Assembly: GCF_001050345.1 (NCBI RefSeq)
Contig: NZ_LFMW01000002.1
Span: forward strand, 405,230 to 469,229
Direction: 5' to 3'
DNA length: 64,000 bases
Source of the DNA: Pseudomonas fildesensis
GTDB taxonomy: Bacteria > Pseudomonadota > Gammaproteobacteria > Pseudomonadales > Pseudomonadaceae
The notes beneath the pieces were generated by a model that saw only the letters and a list, made by a program, of their open reading frames with translations, was not told the origin of the DNA and did no database searches. Below, in pieces: positions 50,595 to 60,248 of the stretch. Numbering within the stretch: the first letter of the stretch is position 1; every line of letters begins with the position of its first letter. Position numbers and translations under genes: made by a program.

Positions 50595-51986
50595 TTACTT
50601 GCGATCCAGCCAAACCGTCTGCGCATTGCAGAATTCCCGTACGCCAAAGTGCGACAGCTCGCGCCCGAAGCCGCTCTTCTTTACGCCACCAAACGCCACC
50701 CGAGGGTCGGAGACGCTGAAGGCGTTGACGAAGATCCCGCCGGTTTCCAATTGGTCGGCGATATCGCGGGCTTTTGCCGGGTCGGTGGTGAAGATGCTGG
50801 CGGTGAGGCCGAACTCGCTGTCGTTGGCCAGGGCCACGGCGTGGTCGGCGTCGCGCGCGGTGATGATGGAGGCTACGGGGCCGAACAGTTCCTGTTTGAA
50901 CGAGGTCATCTGGTCGGTGACATCGGCCAGCACGGTCGGCTCATAGTAGTTACCGGCGCCGGGTACTTTGTTGCCGCCCAGCAGCAGGGTCGCGCCTTCC
51001 TCCAGAGTGGCCTGAACCTGGCCGTGCAGCTCGTCGCGCAGGTCGAAACGGGCCATGGGGCCGACATAGGTGGTGGTCGACGCAGGGTCACCCATGACCA
51101 AGGCGCGGCTGGCTTCGACGAATTTGGCGGTGAAGGCTTCCACTACGCCTTCTTCGATGATCAGGCGCTTGGCGGCGGCGCAGACTTGGCCGCTGTTCTG
51201 GAAACGTCCGGTCACGGCGGCCTGGACGGCGGCGTCGAGGTCGGCGTCGTTGAGTACGATAAACGGGTCGGAGCCGCCCAGCTCCAGTACGCATTTCTTC
51301 AGTGCGGCACCGGCCTGGGAGCCGATGGCCATGCCGGCGCGTACGCTGCCAGTGAGGGTGACAGCAGCGATACGCGGGTCGGCGATGGCTTTGGATACGC
51401 CATCGGTGGTCACGTTGATCACTTCGAACAGGCCATCAGCGAAGCCGGCTTTTTGGAACGCGGCTTTCATCAGGTAGGCGCTGCCCATCACGTTCGGTGC
51501 GTGTTTGAGCACGTAAGTGTTGCCGGCGAGCAGGGTCGGCACGGCGCCGCGCAGCACTTGCCACACCGGGAAATTCCATGGCATGACGGCGAGGATCGGG
51601 CCCAGCGGGCGGTATTCGATCTGCGCGCTGCCGTTGTCCACCAGGGTGGCTTCCGGGGCGAGCATGGCCGGGCCGTGGGCGGCATACCACTCACTGAGTT
51701 GCGCGCATTTCTCGATTTCGGCACGGGCCTGGGCGATGGGTTTGCCCATTTCCAGGGTGATCATTTGCGCCATCTCTTCGGCTTGCTCACGCAGGGCGCT
51801 GGCCAGGGCCAGCAGCAGTTCGGCCCGCTGGCTGACCGGCGTACGGCGCCAGGTGCGGAAAGCGCCAGTGGCGCGGTTGAGGGCGGCGTCCAGTTGCGCT
51901 TCGGTTTCGTACGGATAGCTGCCGACCGTTTCGCCCGTGGTGGGGTTGATCGACTGGGCGTGGGTCTGGTGAGAAATAGCGTTCAT
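50595..51986 (-). CDS. NAD(P)-dependent succinate-semialdehyde dehydrogenase family
   Basis: A 463-residue aldehyde dehydrogenase. The catalytic Cys is in 'FQNSGQVCAAAKR', the general-base Glu in 'CVLELGGSDPF', and 'ILAVMPWNFPVWQVLRGAVPTLLAGN' is the cofactor-binding segment. The overall pattern is that of short SSADH (YneI/Sad-like) enzymes. Divergent from a LysR gene of PtrR/YneJ type, the arrangement seen for sad in enterobacteria. Confidence 0.93.
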   Translation of the reverse strand: MNAISHQTHAQSINPTTGETVGSYPYETEAQLDAALNRATGAFRTWRRTPVSQRAELLLALASALREQAEEMAQMITLEMGKPIAQARAEIEKCAQLSEWYAAHGPAMLAPEATLVDNGSAQIEYRPLGPILAVMPWNFPVWQVLRGAVPTLLAGNTYVLKHAPNVMGSAYLMKAAFQKAGFADGLFEVINVTTDGVSKAIADPRIAAVTLTGSVRAGMAIGSQAGAALKKCVLELGGSDPFIVLNDADLDAAVQAAVTGRFQNSGQVCAAAKRLIIEEGVVEAFTAKFVEASRALVMGDPASTTTYVGPMARFDLRDELHGQVQATLEEGATLLLGGNKVPGAGNYYEPTVLADVTDQMTSFKQELFGPVASIITARDADHAVALANDSEFGLTASIFTTDPAKARDIADQLETGGIFVNAFSVSDPRVAFGGVKKSGFGRELSHFGVREFCNAQTVWLDRK

Positions 51987-52097
51987 GGCACCGTCCGGCT
52001 GAATGAGTGGAATGGGTCCAGCGTACGGGGCTGTATCTTTTCTTTAAACTGAATAATATTAAGCAATACATTCTCAAAACGAGAATGATGAATGGGC

Positions 52098-52180
52098 TGA
52101 TCGTTCCCATACTCCGCGTGGGAATGCCTCTTGTGACGCTCCGCGTCACGCTTTGGGCCGCAGAGCGTGGGAACGATAAG
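52098..52180. repeat. REP-like palindrome with nested stem
   Basis: CTGATCGTTCCCATACTCCG ... GCAGAGCGTGGGAACGATAAG arms surround GTGACGCTCCGCGTCAC, a perfect inner hairpin. A third class of dispersed palindrome. It lies within the SSADH/LysR divergent promoter region. Confidence 0.8.
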
Positions 52181-52208
52181 TCGATCATGTTCACGATTGG
52201 AGAATGAT

Positions 52209-53084
52209 TTGGATCTGGTGCAGCTGGAAATCTTCAAGGCCGTTGCCGAACAAGGCAGCATCAGCGCCGCCGCGCAGTTGATTCATCGGGTGCCGTCGAA
52301 CCTGACCACGCGCATCAAGCAACTGGAACAGGACCTGGGCGTGGAGTTGTTCATCCGCGAGAAAAGTCGCCTGCGTCTGTCACCGGCCGGGTGGAATTTC
52401 CTAGGTTATGCGCGGCGCATTCTCGACTTGGTCCAGGAAGCCCGCGCGACGGTGGCGGGGGAGGAGCCCCAGGGCGCGTTTGCCCTCGGGTCGCTGGAGA
52501 GCACGGCGGCGGTGCGCATTCCGGCGTTGCTCGCGGCCTATAACCAGAAGCACGCCAAGGTCGAATTGGACCTGAGCACGGGGCCGTCCGGCACGATGAT
52601 CGAGGGGGTATTGTCGGGGCGGCTGGCGGCGGCGTTTGTCGATGGGCCGGTGTTGCATGCCACCCTTGAGGGTGTGGCGGTGTTTGAAGAGGAGATGGTG
52701 GTGATCGCGCCGTTGCACCATGCGCCGATCACGCGGGGGCAGGATGTGAATGGCGAGAGTATCTACACCTTTCGCTCGAACTGTTCGTACCGGCATCACT
52801 TCGAGCGCTGGTTCTCACAGGACGGTGCGGTGCCGGGCAGGATCTTCGAGATGGAGTCTTACCACGGCATGCTCGCCTGCGTCAGCGCCGGTGCTGGTTT
52901 GGCGCTGATGCCGCGCAGCATGCTGGAAAGTATGCCGGGGTTTACGGCGGTGAGCGTGTGGCCGCTGACGGACACGTTCCGCATTTTGCACACCTGGCTG
53001 ATTTGGCGACGGGGCACGGTGTCGCAGAGTTTGAACAGCTTCGTAAGACTGCTGGAGGAGCGAGGGGCAGTTCGCGAGGGTTAG
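52209..53084 (+). CDS. LysR-family regulator (PtrR/YneJ-like)
   Basis: A 291-residue LysR protein. The helix-turn-helix is '[43 protein letters not shown]'. Start is likely TTG 52209 ('[11 protein letters not shown]'), which puts the domain at the usual position; an in-frame ATG at 52167 overlaps the palindrome region. '[10 protein letters not shown]' matches the PtrR type. Divergent from SSADH, its likely target. Confidence 0.9.
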   Translation: MDLVQLEIFKAVAEQGSISAAAQLIHRVPSNLTTRIKQLEQDLGVELFIREKSRLRLSPAGWNFLGYARRILDLVQEARATVAGEEPQGAFALGSLESTAAVRIPALLAAYNQKHAKVELDLSTGPSGTMIEGVLSGRLAAAFVDGPVLHATLEGVAVFEEEMVVIAPLHHAPITRGQDVNGESIYTFRSNCSYRHHFERWFSQDGAVPGRIFEMESYHGMLACVSAGAGLALMPRSMLESMPGFTAVSVWPLTDTFRILHTWLIWRRGTVSQSLNSFVRLLEERGAVREG

Positions 53085-53290
53085 CCGCCGAACTGCAAGG
53101 TGCCCATCGCCAGTTTCGCCATCAGTGCCGTCGCGCCTAGCTGCACCAGCCAAAGAGCCAACCCGCCGAGGAACACGCCGAGCGCCACTTGCAACACCAG
53201 GCTTTTCTGGCGTTTGGCTTGAGGGGGGCGGGGGGGGAAGCGGTCCAGGTCATCGCGGTCGGCATGCAGGTCCAGGTCGTCGTTTCTCAT
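53081..53290 (-). CDS. Small membrane protein
   Basis: A 69-residue protein with a charged N-terminus (rich in Asp, Arg and Pro) and one or two C-terminal hydrophobic spans ('[21 protein letters not shown]', '[11 protein letters not shown]'). Its stop overlaps the end of the convergent LysR gene by four bases. Unknown function. Confidence 0.65.
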   Translation of the reverse strand: MRNDDLDLHADRDDLDRFPPRPPQAKRQKSLVLQVALGVFLGGLALWLVQLGATALMAKLAMGTLQFGG

Positions 53291-53377
53291 CGGGGTCTCA
53301 CAGCAAAAGGGCGGTTGGGGTTCAGTCTAGGGGGTGGACGCTGCAAGTAGCGAGTTTATTGCAGACGACATGCTGCT

Positions 53378-53511
53378 TGTGGCGAGCGAGCTTGCTCGCG
53401 TTGGGACGCGCAGCGGGCCCTTGTTCAGGCAACGCGTTTTTCCAATAAGTTCACGGTGGCAGGGTTTTGGGGCTGCTGCGCAACCCGACGCGGGCAAGCC
53501 CGCCCGCCACA
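53378..53511. repeat. Degenerate REP-like palindrome
   Basis: TGTGGCGAGCGAGCTTGCTCGCG on the left and CGGGCAAGCCCGCCCGCCACA on the right, with weaker inner arms. Between the small membrane gene and the aminotransferase terminator. Confidence 0.7.
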
Positions 53512-53550
53512 AAAGTACTGCGCCCACCCCGGGCCGATGTTTCACAAATA

Positions 53551-53579
53551 AAAAGGGGAGACCCATTGGCCTCCCCCTT
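53551..53579 (-). terminator. Rho-independent terminator of the aminotransferase gene
   Basis: On the minus strand AAGGGGGAGGCC-AATG-GGTCTCCCCTTTTTATT follows the stop by 19 bases: a 9-10-bp GC stem with a T-run. Confidence 0.85.
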
Positions 53580-53597
53580 CATACAGCGTGTTCGGGC

Positions 53598-54794
53598 TTA
53601 CAGCACCTGAACAATCGCCTTGGTTACCGCAGCAATGTTCGCCTGGTTCAACGCCGCCACACAGATACGCCCGGTATCCAGCGCGTAGATACCAAACTCG
53701 GTACGCAAACGGGTGACTTGCTCAACGGTCAGGCCAGAGTAGGAGAACATCCCGCGCTGGCGACCGACGAAGCTGAAGTCTTGGCCCGGTGCAGCCTTGG
53801 CCAGTTCAGCCACCATCTGCTCACGCATGCCCCGGATGCGCAGGCGCATCTCGGCCAGTTCGGCTTCCCACTGGGCGCGCAGCTCAGGGCTGTTCAGCAC
53901 CGCTGCAACAATCGCCGCGCCATGGGTCGGCGGGTTGGAGTAGTTGGTGCGGATCACACGCTTGACCTGGGACAGGATGCGCGCGCTTTCTTCCTTGGAT
54001 TCGCTGACGATCGACAGTGCGCCCACGCGTTCGCCGTACAGGGAGAACGACTTGGAGAACGAGCTGGACACAAAGAAGGTCAGGCCCGATTCAGCGAACA
54101 GGCGTACGGCCGCCGCGTCTTCGTGGATGCCATCGCCAAAGCCCTGGTAGGCCATGTCGAGGAACGGCACCAGGTTCTTGGCCTTGACCACGTCCAGCAC
54201 TTGTTGCCAGTCGGCCGGGCTCAGGTCGACACCGGTCGGGTTGTGGCAGCAGGCGTGCAGCACCACGATGGACTGGGGCGGCAGGGCGTTGAGGTCTTCG
54301 AGCAGGCCGGCACGGTTGACGTCATGAGTGGCGGCGTCGTAGTAGCGGTAGGTTTGCACCGGGAAACCGGCTTTTTCGAACAGCGCCTGGTGGTTTTCCC
54401 AGCTTGGGTCGCTGATGGCGACAATGGCGTTGGGCAGCAGTTGCTTGAGGAAGTCGGCGCCGATTCTCAGGGCACCGGTGCCGCCTACCGCTTGAGCGGT
54501 GATGACGCGGCCGGCGCTCAGTAGCGGCGATTCAGCGCCAAACAGCAGCTTTTGCACAGCCTGGTCGTAGGCGGCAATACCGTCGATCGGCAAGTAGCCA
54601 CGGGCGGCGTGTTGCGCCACGCGAATGGCTTCCGCTTCGGCAACGGCACGCAAGAGTGGAATCTTCCCCTCCTCGTTGCAGTAAACGCCCACGCCAAGGT
54701 TGACCTTGGTGGTTCGTGTATCGGCGTTGAATGCTTCGTTGAGGCCCAGGATTGGATCGCGTGGTGCCATTTCGACAGCGGAGAACAGGCTCAT
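53598..54794 (-). CDS. Aromatic amino acid aminotransferase (TyrB/AspC type)
   Basis: A 398-residue class I PLP aminotransferase starting MSLFSAVEMAPRDPILGL. The PLP Lys is in 'SSSFSKSFSLYGERVGAL', the Asn/Asp/Tyr contacts in 'HACCHNPTGVDLS' and 'PFLDMAYQGFGDG', and the carboxylate-binding Arg near the C-terminus in 'GRICVAALN'. Pattern matches aspartate/aromatic aminotransferases. Divergent from uvrB, the common pseudomonad order. I chose ATG 54794. Confidence 0.93.
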   Translation of the reverse strand: MSLFSAVEMAPRDPILGLNEAFNADTRTTKVNLGVGVYCNEEGKIPLLRAVAEAEAIRVAQHAARGYLPIDGIAAYDQAVQKLLFGAESPLLSAGRVITAQAVGGTGALRIGADFLKQLLPNAIVAISDPSWENHQALFEKAGFPVQTYRYYDAATHDVNRAGLLEDLNALPPQSIVVLHACCHNPTGVDLSPADWQQVLDVVKAKNLVPFLDMAYQGFGDGIHEDAAAVRLFAESGLTFFVSSSFSKSFSLYGERVGALSIVSESKEESARILSQVKRVIRTNYSNPPTHGAAIVAAVLNSPELRAQWEAELAEMRLRIRGMREQMVAELAKAAPGQDFSFVGRQRGMFSYSGLTVEQVTRLRTEFGIYALDTGRICVAALNQANIAAVTKAIVQVL

Positions 54795-55138
54795 TTTGCG
54801 GCAGCTCTTTGGGGGAAAGGAGGGACGTGTCGCGCTCCAGCCGAATGCACTAGAGCGGTGCACAAACGGGGAGCTAGTATAGAGGCCATCATGGCTGAGG
54901 GCGACAGCCGAAACGGCTTTTCGGCCAGGTTTTTCGGTTTATTTGCCGACCGTTAGTCTTATTGCAATGTTGATCGTAGACGGCGGGTAGGAGGATTGCC
55001 TTGAAACCCGTCACATTCGCCACCACTTCTACAGTTATCATGGTTTTTTCCTGCAACCTGCGATGAGAATTCGCGGGTTGCTGAGCTATTTTCGTCCCTG
55101 ATGGTGTGCAGCCTGGGGTGACTTGAAAGAGGTACGTT
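54795..55138. other. Divergent promoter region between aminotransferase and uvrB
   Basis: 344 bases. CGAAACGGCTTTTCGGCC is a short hairpin near 54910. I looked for a LexA box (CTGT-N8-ACAG) before uvrB and did not find a convincing one. GGTACGTT and AAAGAGG lie just before the uvrB ATG. Nothing else is recognised. Confidence 0.45.
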
Positions 55139-57154
55139 ATGTCGGATTTCCAGCTCGTCACCCGTTTTGAACCCGCCGGCGACCAGCCCGAAGCCATTCG
55201 CCTGATGGTCGAAGGCATCGAGGCCGGCCTGGCGCACCAGACGCTGCTCGGTGTGACCGGTTCAGGCAAGACGTTCAGCATTGCCAACGTAATCGCGCAG
55301 GTTAACCGCCCCACCCTGGTGTTGGCGCCGAACAAGACCCTGGCCGCGCAGTTGTACGGTGAGTTCAAGGCGTTCTTCCCGAACAACGCGGTGGAGTACT
55401 TCGTTTCCTACTACGACTACTACCAGCCCGAAGCTTATGTGCCGTCGTCCGATACCTTTATCGAGAAGGACGCGTCGATCAACGACCACATCGAGCAGAT
55501 GCGTTTGTCGGCGACCAAGGCCCTGCTGGAGCGCAAGGACGCGATCATCGTCACCACGGTGTCGTGCATCTATGGCCTGGGCAGCCCGGAAACTTATTTG
55601 AAGATGGTGTTGCACGTTGATCGTGGCGACAAACTTGACCAGCGCGAACTGCTGCGTCGGCTGACGAGCCTGCAATACACCCGTAACGACATGGACTTCG
55701 CCCGCGCCACCTTCCGTGTGCGCGGCGATGTGATCGACATTTACCCGGCGGAATCCGACCTGGAAGCGATCCGCATCGAGCTGTTCGACGATGAAGTGGA
55801 GAGCCTGTCGGCCTTCGACCCGTTGACCGGCGAGGTGATCCGCAAGCTGCCACGCTTCACCTTCTACCCGAAAAGCCACTACGTGACCCCGCGCGAAACC
55901 CTGATGGGCGCCATCGAGGGCATCAAGGTCGAGTTGGTTGAGCGCCTGGAATACCTGCGCGCCAACAATAAGCTGGTGGAAGCCCAGCGCCTGGAGCAGC
56001 GCACCCGTTTCGACCTGGAGATGATCCTCGAACTGGGCTACTGCAACGGCATCGAAAACTACTCGCGCTACCTCTCGGGCCGCGACTCCGGGCAGGCGCC
56101 GCCCACCTTGTTCGATTACTTGCCGGACGACGCGTTGCTGGTGATCGACGAGTCCCACGTCAGCGTGCCGCAGGTGGGCGCGATGTACAAAGGTGACCGC
56201 TCGCGTAAGGAAACGCTGGTGGAATACGGCTTCCGCCTGCCGTCGGCGCTGGATAACCGGCCGATGCGGTTTGACGAGTTCGAAAGCATCAGCCCGCAGA
56301 CGATTTTTGTTTCGGCCACGCCAGGCAACTACGAGGCCGAGCATGCCGGCCGCGTGATCGAGCAACTGGTGCGCCCGACCGGCCTGGTCGACCCGCAGAT
56401 CGAGATCCGCCCGGCGCTGACTCAGGTCGACGACTTGCTCTCGGAGATCAGCAAGCGCGTGGCCCTGGAAGAGCGGGTGCTGGTCACCACGCTGACCAAG
56501 CGCATGTCCGAAGACTTGACCGATTACCTGGCCGACCACGGCGTGCGCGTGCGCTACCTGCACTCGGACATCGACACCGTGGAGCGCGTGGAGATCATCC
56601 GCGACCTGCGCCTGGGCACCTTTGATGTGCTGGTGGGGATCAACCTGCTGCGCGAAGGCCTGGACATGCCGGAAGTGTCGCTGGTGGCGATTCTGGATGC
56701 CGACAAAGAGGGCTTCCTGCGCTCCGAACGCTCGCTGATCCAGACCATCGGCCGCGCGGCGCGTAACCTCAATGGCCGGGCGATCCTGTATGCGGACCGC
56801 ATCACCGGCTCCATGGAACGCGCGATTGGCGAGACTGACCGGCGCCGCGACAAGCAGATCGCCTACAACCTGGAACATGGCATCACCCCGAAGGGCGTGT
56901 TTAAGGATGTCGCCGACATCATGGAAGGCGCCACCGTACCCGGCTCGCGCAGCAAGAAGCGCAAGGGCATGGCCAAGGCTGCCGAGGAAAGCGCCAAGTA
57001 CGAGAACGAACTGCGCTCGCCGAGTGAGATCACCAAGCGTATCCGGCAGTTGGAAGAGAAGATGTACCAGCTGGCGCGCGACCTGGAGTTTGAGGCGGCG
57101 GCGCAGACGCGGGATGAGATTGGCAAGTTGCGCGAGCGCTTGTTGGCCGTCTGA
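55139..57154 (+). CDS. uvrB: UvrABC system protein B
   Basis: A 671-residue excision-repair helicase subunit, normal length. Walker A '[17 protein letters not shown]' near residue 40, the beta-hairpin '[20 protein letters not shown]', '[12 protein letters not shown]' (motif II), '[20 protein letters not shown]' (motif V), 'QTIGRAARN' (motif VI), and the C-terminal UVR motif ('[22 protein letters not shown]'). It loads damaged DNA with UvrA and recruits UvrC. Confidence 0.98.
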   Translation: MSDFQLVTRFEPAGDQPEAIRLMVEGIEAGLAHQTLLGVTGSGKTFSIANVIAQVNRPTLVLAPNKTLAAQLYGEFKAFFPNNAVEYFVSYYDYYQPEAYVPSSDTFIEKDASINDHIEQMRLSATKALLERKDAIIVTTVSCIYGLGSPETYLKMVLHVDRGDKLDQRELLRRLTSLQYTRNDMDFARATFRVRGDVIDIYPAESDLEAIRIELFDDEVESLSAFDPLTGEVIRKLPRFTFYPKSHYVTPRETLMGAIEGIKVELVERLEYLRANNKLVEAQRLEQRTRFDLEMILELGYCNGIENYSRYLSGRDSGQAPPTLFDYLPDDALLVIDESHVSVPQVGAMYKGDRSRKETLVEYGFRLPSALDNRPMRFDEFESISPQTIFVSATPGNYEAEHAGRVIEQLVRPTGLVDPQIEIRPALTQVDDLLSEISKRVALEERVLVTTLTKRMSEDLTDYLADHGVRVRYLHSDIDTVERVEIIRDLRLGTFDVLVGINLLREGLDMPEVSLVAILDADKEGFLRSERSLIQTIGRAARNLNGRAILYADRITGSMERAIGETDRRRDKQIAYNLEHGITPKGVFKDVADIMEGATVPGSRSKKRKGMAKAAEESAKYENELRSPSEITKRIRQLEEKMYQLARDLEFEAAAQTRDEIGKLRERLLAV

Positions 57155-57175
57155 TTTGCGGTGACTCGGCCGGCC

Positions 57176-57275
57176 TCATCGGGAGCAAGCCCCTCCCACA
57201 TTTGACCGATTTCCAGCATGAGAATGCGATCAAAGTGTGGGAGGGGCGGTGCGACGATTCGACTTGCTCCCGATG
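57176..57275. repeat. REP-like palindrome
   Basis: CATCGGGAGCAAGCCCCTCC... and ...GGAGGGGCGG...CTTGCTCCCGATGG, enclosing the inner pair CCACATTTGACC / AAAGTGTGGG. A fourth palindrome class in the window (GGGAGCAAG type), between uvrB and gltX. Confidence 0.85.
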
Positions 57276-57378
57276 GCCGCGCCTCGGTTTTCCAGAATCA
57301 CCCACGCTGGAGCCCGACCACTCTGGGCTGTTACCATTCGCCCCTTGTTTCAATTTTATCGCCCATTCGAGACCTGCC

Positions 57379-58860
57379 ATGACCACCGTCCGCACGCGCA
57401 TCGCGCCATCGCCTACTGGGGATCCCCACGTCGGCACTGCCTACATCGCCTTGTTTAACTACTGCTTTGCCAAGCAGCATGGCGGTGAATTCATCCTGCG
57501 GATCGAAGACACCGATCAAGTGCGTTCGACCCGTGAGTCGGAACAGCAGATTTTCGATGCCTTGCGCTGGTTGGGCATTACCTGGGCGGAAGGCCCGGAC
57601 GTCGGCGGCCCGCACGGCCCGTATCGTCAAAGCGAGCGCAGCGACATTTACAAGCAGTACACCCAGCAACTGGTCGACATGGGCCATGCCTTCCCGTGCT
57701 TCTGCACCGCCGAAGAACTGGACCAGATGCGCGCCGAACAACAGGCTCGTGGCGAGACCCCGCGCTATGACGGCCGCGCACTGCTGCTGCCTCCCGAAGA
57801 AGTGGCCAGCCGCCTGGCCGCCGGCGAACCCCATGTGATCCGCATGAAGGTGCCGAGCGAAGGCGTGTGTGTGGTGCCGGACATGCTGCGCGGTGACGTC
57901 GAGATCCCGTGGGACCGCATGGACATGCAAGTGCTGATGAAGACCGACGGCTTGCCGACGTACTTCCTGGCCAACGTGGTCGACGATCACTTGATGGGCA
58001 TCACCCACGTGCTGCGCGGCGAAGAATGGCTGCCGTCGGCGCCAAAACTGATCCTGCTCTACGAATACTTCGGCTGGGAACAGCCGCAACTGTGCTACAT
58101 GCCGCTGCTGCGTAACCCGGACAAGAGCAAGCTGTCCAAGCGCAAGAACCCGACGTCGGTGACCTTCTACGAGCGCATGGGCTTCATGCCGGAAGCGATG
58201 CTCAACTACTTGGGCCGCATGGGCTGGTCGATGCCGGACGAGCGCGAGAAGTTCTCGCTGCAGGAAATGGTCGACAACTTCGACCTGTCCCGCGTCTCAC
58301 TGGGCGGGCCGATCTTCGATGTCGAGAAACTCTCGTGGCTCAACGGTCAGTGGCTGCGTGACTTGCCGGTGGAAGAATTCGCCAGTCGTTTGCAGCAGTG
58401 GGCGCTGAACCCCGAGTACATGATGAAGATTGCGCCGCTGGTGCAGGGCAGGGTGGAAACGTTCAGTCAGGTCGCCCCGCTGGCGAGTTTCTTCTTTGCC
58501 GGTGGCGTGAACCCGGATGCCAAGCTGTTTGAATCGAAAAAGCTCTCGGGCGACCAGGTCCGCCAGTTGATGCAGTTGATCCTGTGGAAGCTGGAGAGCC
58601 TGCGCCAGTGGGAGAAAGATGCCATTACCGCGACGATTCAGGCGGTGGTCGAATCCCTTGAGCTGAAATTGCGCGATGCGATGCCGCTGATGTTTGCCGC
58701 GATCACTGGGCAGGCCAGTTCGGTGTCGGTACTCGATGCCATGGAAATTCTAGGCCCGGATCTCACGCGTTTCCGTCTGCGCCAAGCCCTTGATTTGCTT
58801 GGGGGTGTGTCGAAGAAAGAAAACAAAGAGTGGGAAAAGTTACTGGGTGCTATCGCCTAA
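57379..58860 (+). CDS. gltX: Glutamyl-tRNA synthetase
   Basis: A 493-residue class I synthetase. The HIGH motif is '[19 protein letters not shown]', the KMSKS loop '[17 protein letters not shown]', and '[11 protein letters not shown]' is the conserved R-x-E-D-T-D. Start ATG 57379 ([14 protein letters not shown]) is the normal N-terminus; the longer frame is REP read-through. It lies just upstream of two tRNA-Glu genes, its own substrate tRNA. Confidence 0.98.
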   Translation: MTTVRTRIAPSPTGDPHVGTAYIALFNYCFAKQHGGEFILRIEDTDQVRSTRESEQQIFDALRWLGITWAEGPDVGGPHGPYRQSERSDIYKQYTQQLVDMGHAFPCFCTAEELDQMRAEQQARGETPRYDGRALLLPPEEVASRLAAGEPHVIRMKVPSEGVCVVPDMLRGDVEIPWDRMDMQVLMKTDGLPTYFLANVVDDHLMGITHVLRGEEWLPSAPKLILLYEYFGWEQPQLCYMPLLRNPDKSKLSKRKNPTSVTFYERMGFMPEAMLNYLGRMGWSMPDEREKFSLQEMVDNFDLSRVSLGGPIFDVEKLSWLNGQWLRDLPVEEFASRLQQWALNPEYMMKIAPLVQGRVETFSQVAPLASFFFAGGVNPDAKLFESKKLSGDQVRQLMQLILWKLESLRQWEKDAITATIQAVVESLELKLRDAMPLMFAAITGQASSVSVLDAMEILGPDLTRFRLRQALDLLGGVSKKENKEWEKLLGAIA

Positions 58861-58880
58861 GCAACCTGTTGTAACGGTTA

Positions 58881-58902
58881 AACCCCGGCTTTCCGGGGTT
58901 TT
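58881..58902 (+). terminator. Rho-independent terminator after gltX
   Basis: AACCCCGG-CTTT-CCGGGGTT followed by TTAA: 8-bp perfect stem, short T-run, 20 bases after the gltX stop. Confidence 0.88.
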
Positions 58903-58957
58903 AACGGTAAGTGATTGTTATCCCGGCAAAAAATTTTGAAAATTGTTGAAAATAAAT

Positions 58958-58986
58958 TTGACAGCCTTTCAAAGCGCCATTAAGAT
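58958..58986 (+). promoter_or_regulatory. Sigma-70 promoter of the tRNA array
   Basis: TTGACA (58958-58963), 17-bp spacer, TAAGAT (58981-58986), about 22 bases before the first tRNA. A GC-rich discriminator (TCGCCCCGTCC) follows, the pattern of stringently controlled stable-RNA promoters. Confidence 0.88.
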
Positions 58987-59007
58987 TCGCCCCGTCCTCA
59001 CCGATGA

Positions 59008-59083
59008 GGGGCTATAGCTCAGCTGGGAGAGCGCCTGCATGGCATGCAGGAGGTCAACGGTTCGATCCCGTTTAGCTCCACCA
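59008..59083 (+). tRNA. tRNA-Ala(GGC), copy 1
   Basis: 76 nt with encoded CCA. Acceptor GGGGCTA/TAGCTCC, anticodon arm CCTGC-ATGGCAT-GCAGG giving anticodon GGC, T-arm with GGTTCGATCC. Identical to the copy at 59286. Confidence 0.98.
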
Positions 59084-59160
59084 ATTTACAGGTTCAAGGT
59101 CTGGCCACACCGTCCTTGAATCGATCAGGCCTAGCTTGATCAGGTTGTACAGAAGGTTTT

Positions 59161-59236
59161 GTCCCCTTCGTCTAGTGGCCTAGGACACCGCCCTTTCACG
59201 GCGGTAACAGGGGTTCGAGTCCCCTAGGGGACGCCA
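59161..59236 (+). tRNA. tRNA-Glu(TTC), copy 1
   Basis: 76 nt with encoded CCA. Acceptor GTCCCCT/AGGGGAC, anticodon arm CCGCC-CTTTCAC-GGCGG giving TTC, T-loop GGTTCGAGTCC. Identical to the copy at 59439. Confidence 0.98.
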
Positions 59237-59285
59237 GTTTCAACAAGCAGCTCGAAAGGTCTGCTGCGCCGCCAGGCGAAAAATC

Positions 59286-59361
59286 GGGGCTATAGCTCAG
59301 CTGGGAGAGCGCCTGCATGGCATGCAGGAGGTCAACGGTTCGATCCCGTTTAGCTCCACCA
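59286..59361 (+). tRNA. tRNA-Ala(GGC), copy 2
   Basis: 76 nt, identical to copy 1. The spacers after the two Ala genes are nearly the same for about 50 bases, showing that an Ala-Glu unit was duplicated in tandem. Confidence 0.98.
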
Positions 59362-59438
59362 ATTTACAGGTTCAAGGTTTGGCCACACCGTCCTTGAATC
59401 GACCAGCGTCAGCTTGGTCAGTTGTATAGAAGGTTTGT

Positions 59439-59514
59439 GTCCCCTTCGTCTAGTGGCCTAGGACACCGCCCTTTCACGGCGGTAACAGGGGTTCGAGTCC
59501 CCTAGGGGACGCCA
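59439..59514 (+). tRNA. tRNA-Glu(TTC), copy 2
   Basis: 76 nt, identical to copy 1. Last tRNA of the Ala-Glu-Ala-Glu array, followed by the terminator at 59521. Confidence 0.98.
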
Positions 59515-59520
59515 CGATTA

Positions 59521-59575
59521 CCCGCTCTGCGGGATTTTTAAGGGTCATTCAATTATTGAATGGCCCTTTTGTTTG
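59521..59575 (+). terminator. Terminator(s) of the tRNA array
   Basis: CCCGC-TCT-GCGGG-ATTTTT (59521-59538) is an intrinsic terminator. A second hairpin, AAGGGTCATTCAAT/ATTGAATGGCCCTT with trailing TTG, follows directly. Confidence 0.85.
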
Positions 59576-59619
59576 TCTGGCGTTTGGCCAATTCTCTCCT
59601 CACTTCCATTCTTCTGTTC

Positions 59620-59671
59620 TGACCAGTGGTCATGCCTGTCGCTTGCGAAATATTATTATGGTAATAATATT
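59620..59671. promoter_or_regulatory. Two perfect palindromes before the TetR gene
   Basis: TGACCA-G-TGGTCA (59620-59632, 6-1-6) and AATATTATTA-TGG-TAATAATATT (59649-59671, 10-3-10). The second ends 25 bases before the ATG and is strikingly AT-only in its arms. At least one is probably the autoregulatory operator of the TetR protein. Confidence 0.65.
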
Positions 59672-59696
59672 CAACCCATGAGAGTCGGAGGCAACG

Positions 59697-60236
59697 ATGA
59701 ACGATAAAAAAGCGCAGACCCGCGAACGCATTCTGCAAGCCGCCAGCGCCGCGTTGATCCAGCGCGGCCCGGCTGAGCCGAGCGTCGGGGAAGTCATGGG
59801 CGCGGCGGGGCTGACCGTCGGTGGTTTCTATGCGCACTTCGAAAGCAAGGACGCGCTGATGCTGGAGGCTTTCACGCAATTGCTTGCCAAGCGTCGCGCA
59901 TCGATTGACGACATGGACTCGCAATTGAGCGGCGAGGAGCGCAGAGGTCTGGTGGCGGCGTTTTATCTGTCGCGCAAACACCGCGACTCTACGGCGCAAG
60001 CCTGCCCGATCCCTGCGACGGTAGGCGAGATGAGCCGCCTGCCGGATGAATTCCGTCACGCGCTGAACGAGCATTGCGAATTGATGGCTGCCCAGTTGGC
60101 CGCCAGCCCGGAGGATACCGACAAGGCCCTGGCAGACATGGCCTTGATGATCGGCGGCCTGGCCCTGGCGCGTGCGCTCGGGCCGGGCGAGTTATCGGAC
60201 CGCGTGTTGCGCGCCGCCAAGTCGGCCGTTCGCTAG
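59697..60236 (+). CDS. TetR-family regulator
   Basis: A 179-residue repressor. Helix-turn-helix 'RERILQAASAALIQRGPAEPSVGEVMGAAGLTVGGFYAHFESKDAL' near the N-terminus, then a helical ligand domain with a Cys in 'STAQACPIPATVGEM', similar to NemR-like proteins where a Cys can sense electrophiles. GTCGGAGGC lies upstream of the ATG. The hydrolase follows 12 bases later, so both are likely autoregulated together. Confidence 0.92.
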   Translation: MNDKKAQTRERILQAASAALIQRGPAEPSVGEVMGAAGLTVGGFYAHFESKDALMLEAFTQLLAKRRASIDDMDSQLSGEERRGLVAAFYLSRKHRDSTAQACPIPATVGEMSRLPDEFRHALNEHCELMAAQLAASPEDTDKALADMALMIGGLALARALGPGELSDRVLRAAKSAVR

Positions 60237-60248
60237 AAGAGGAGTTGC

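Noticed and set aside
54795..55138. LexA box upstream of uvrB
   Set aside because: No CTGT-N8-ACAG match was found near the start, so SOS control cannot be claimed.
55262..56878. 538-residue minus-strand open frame
   Set aside because: Antisense to uvrB with shadow composition; uvrB is certain on the other strand.
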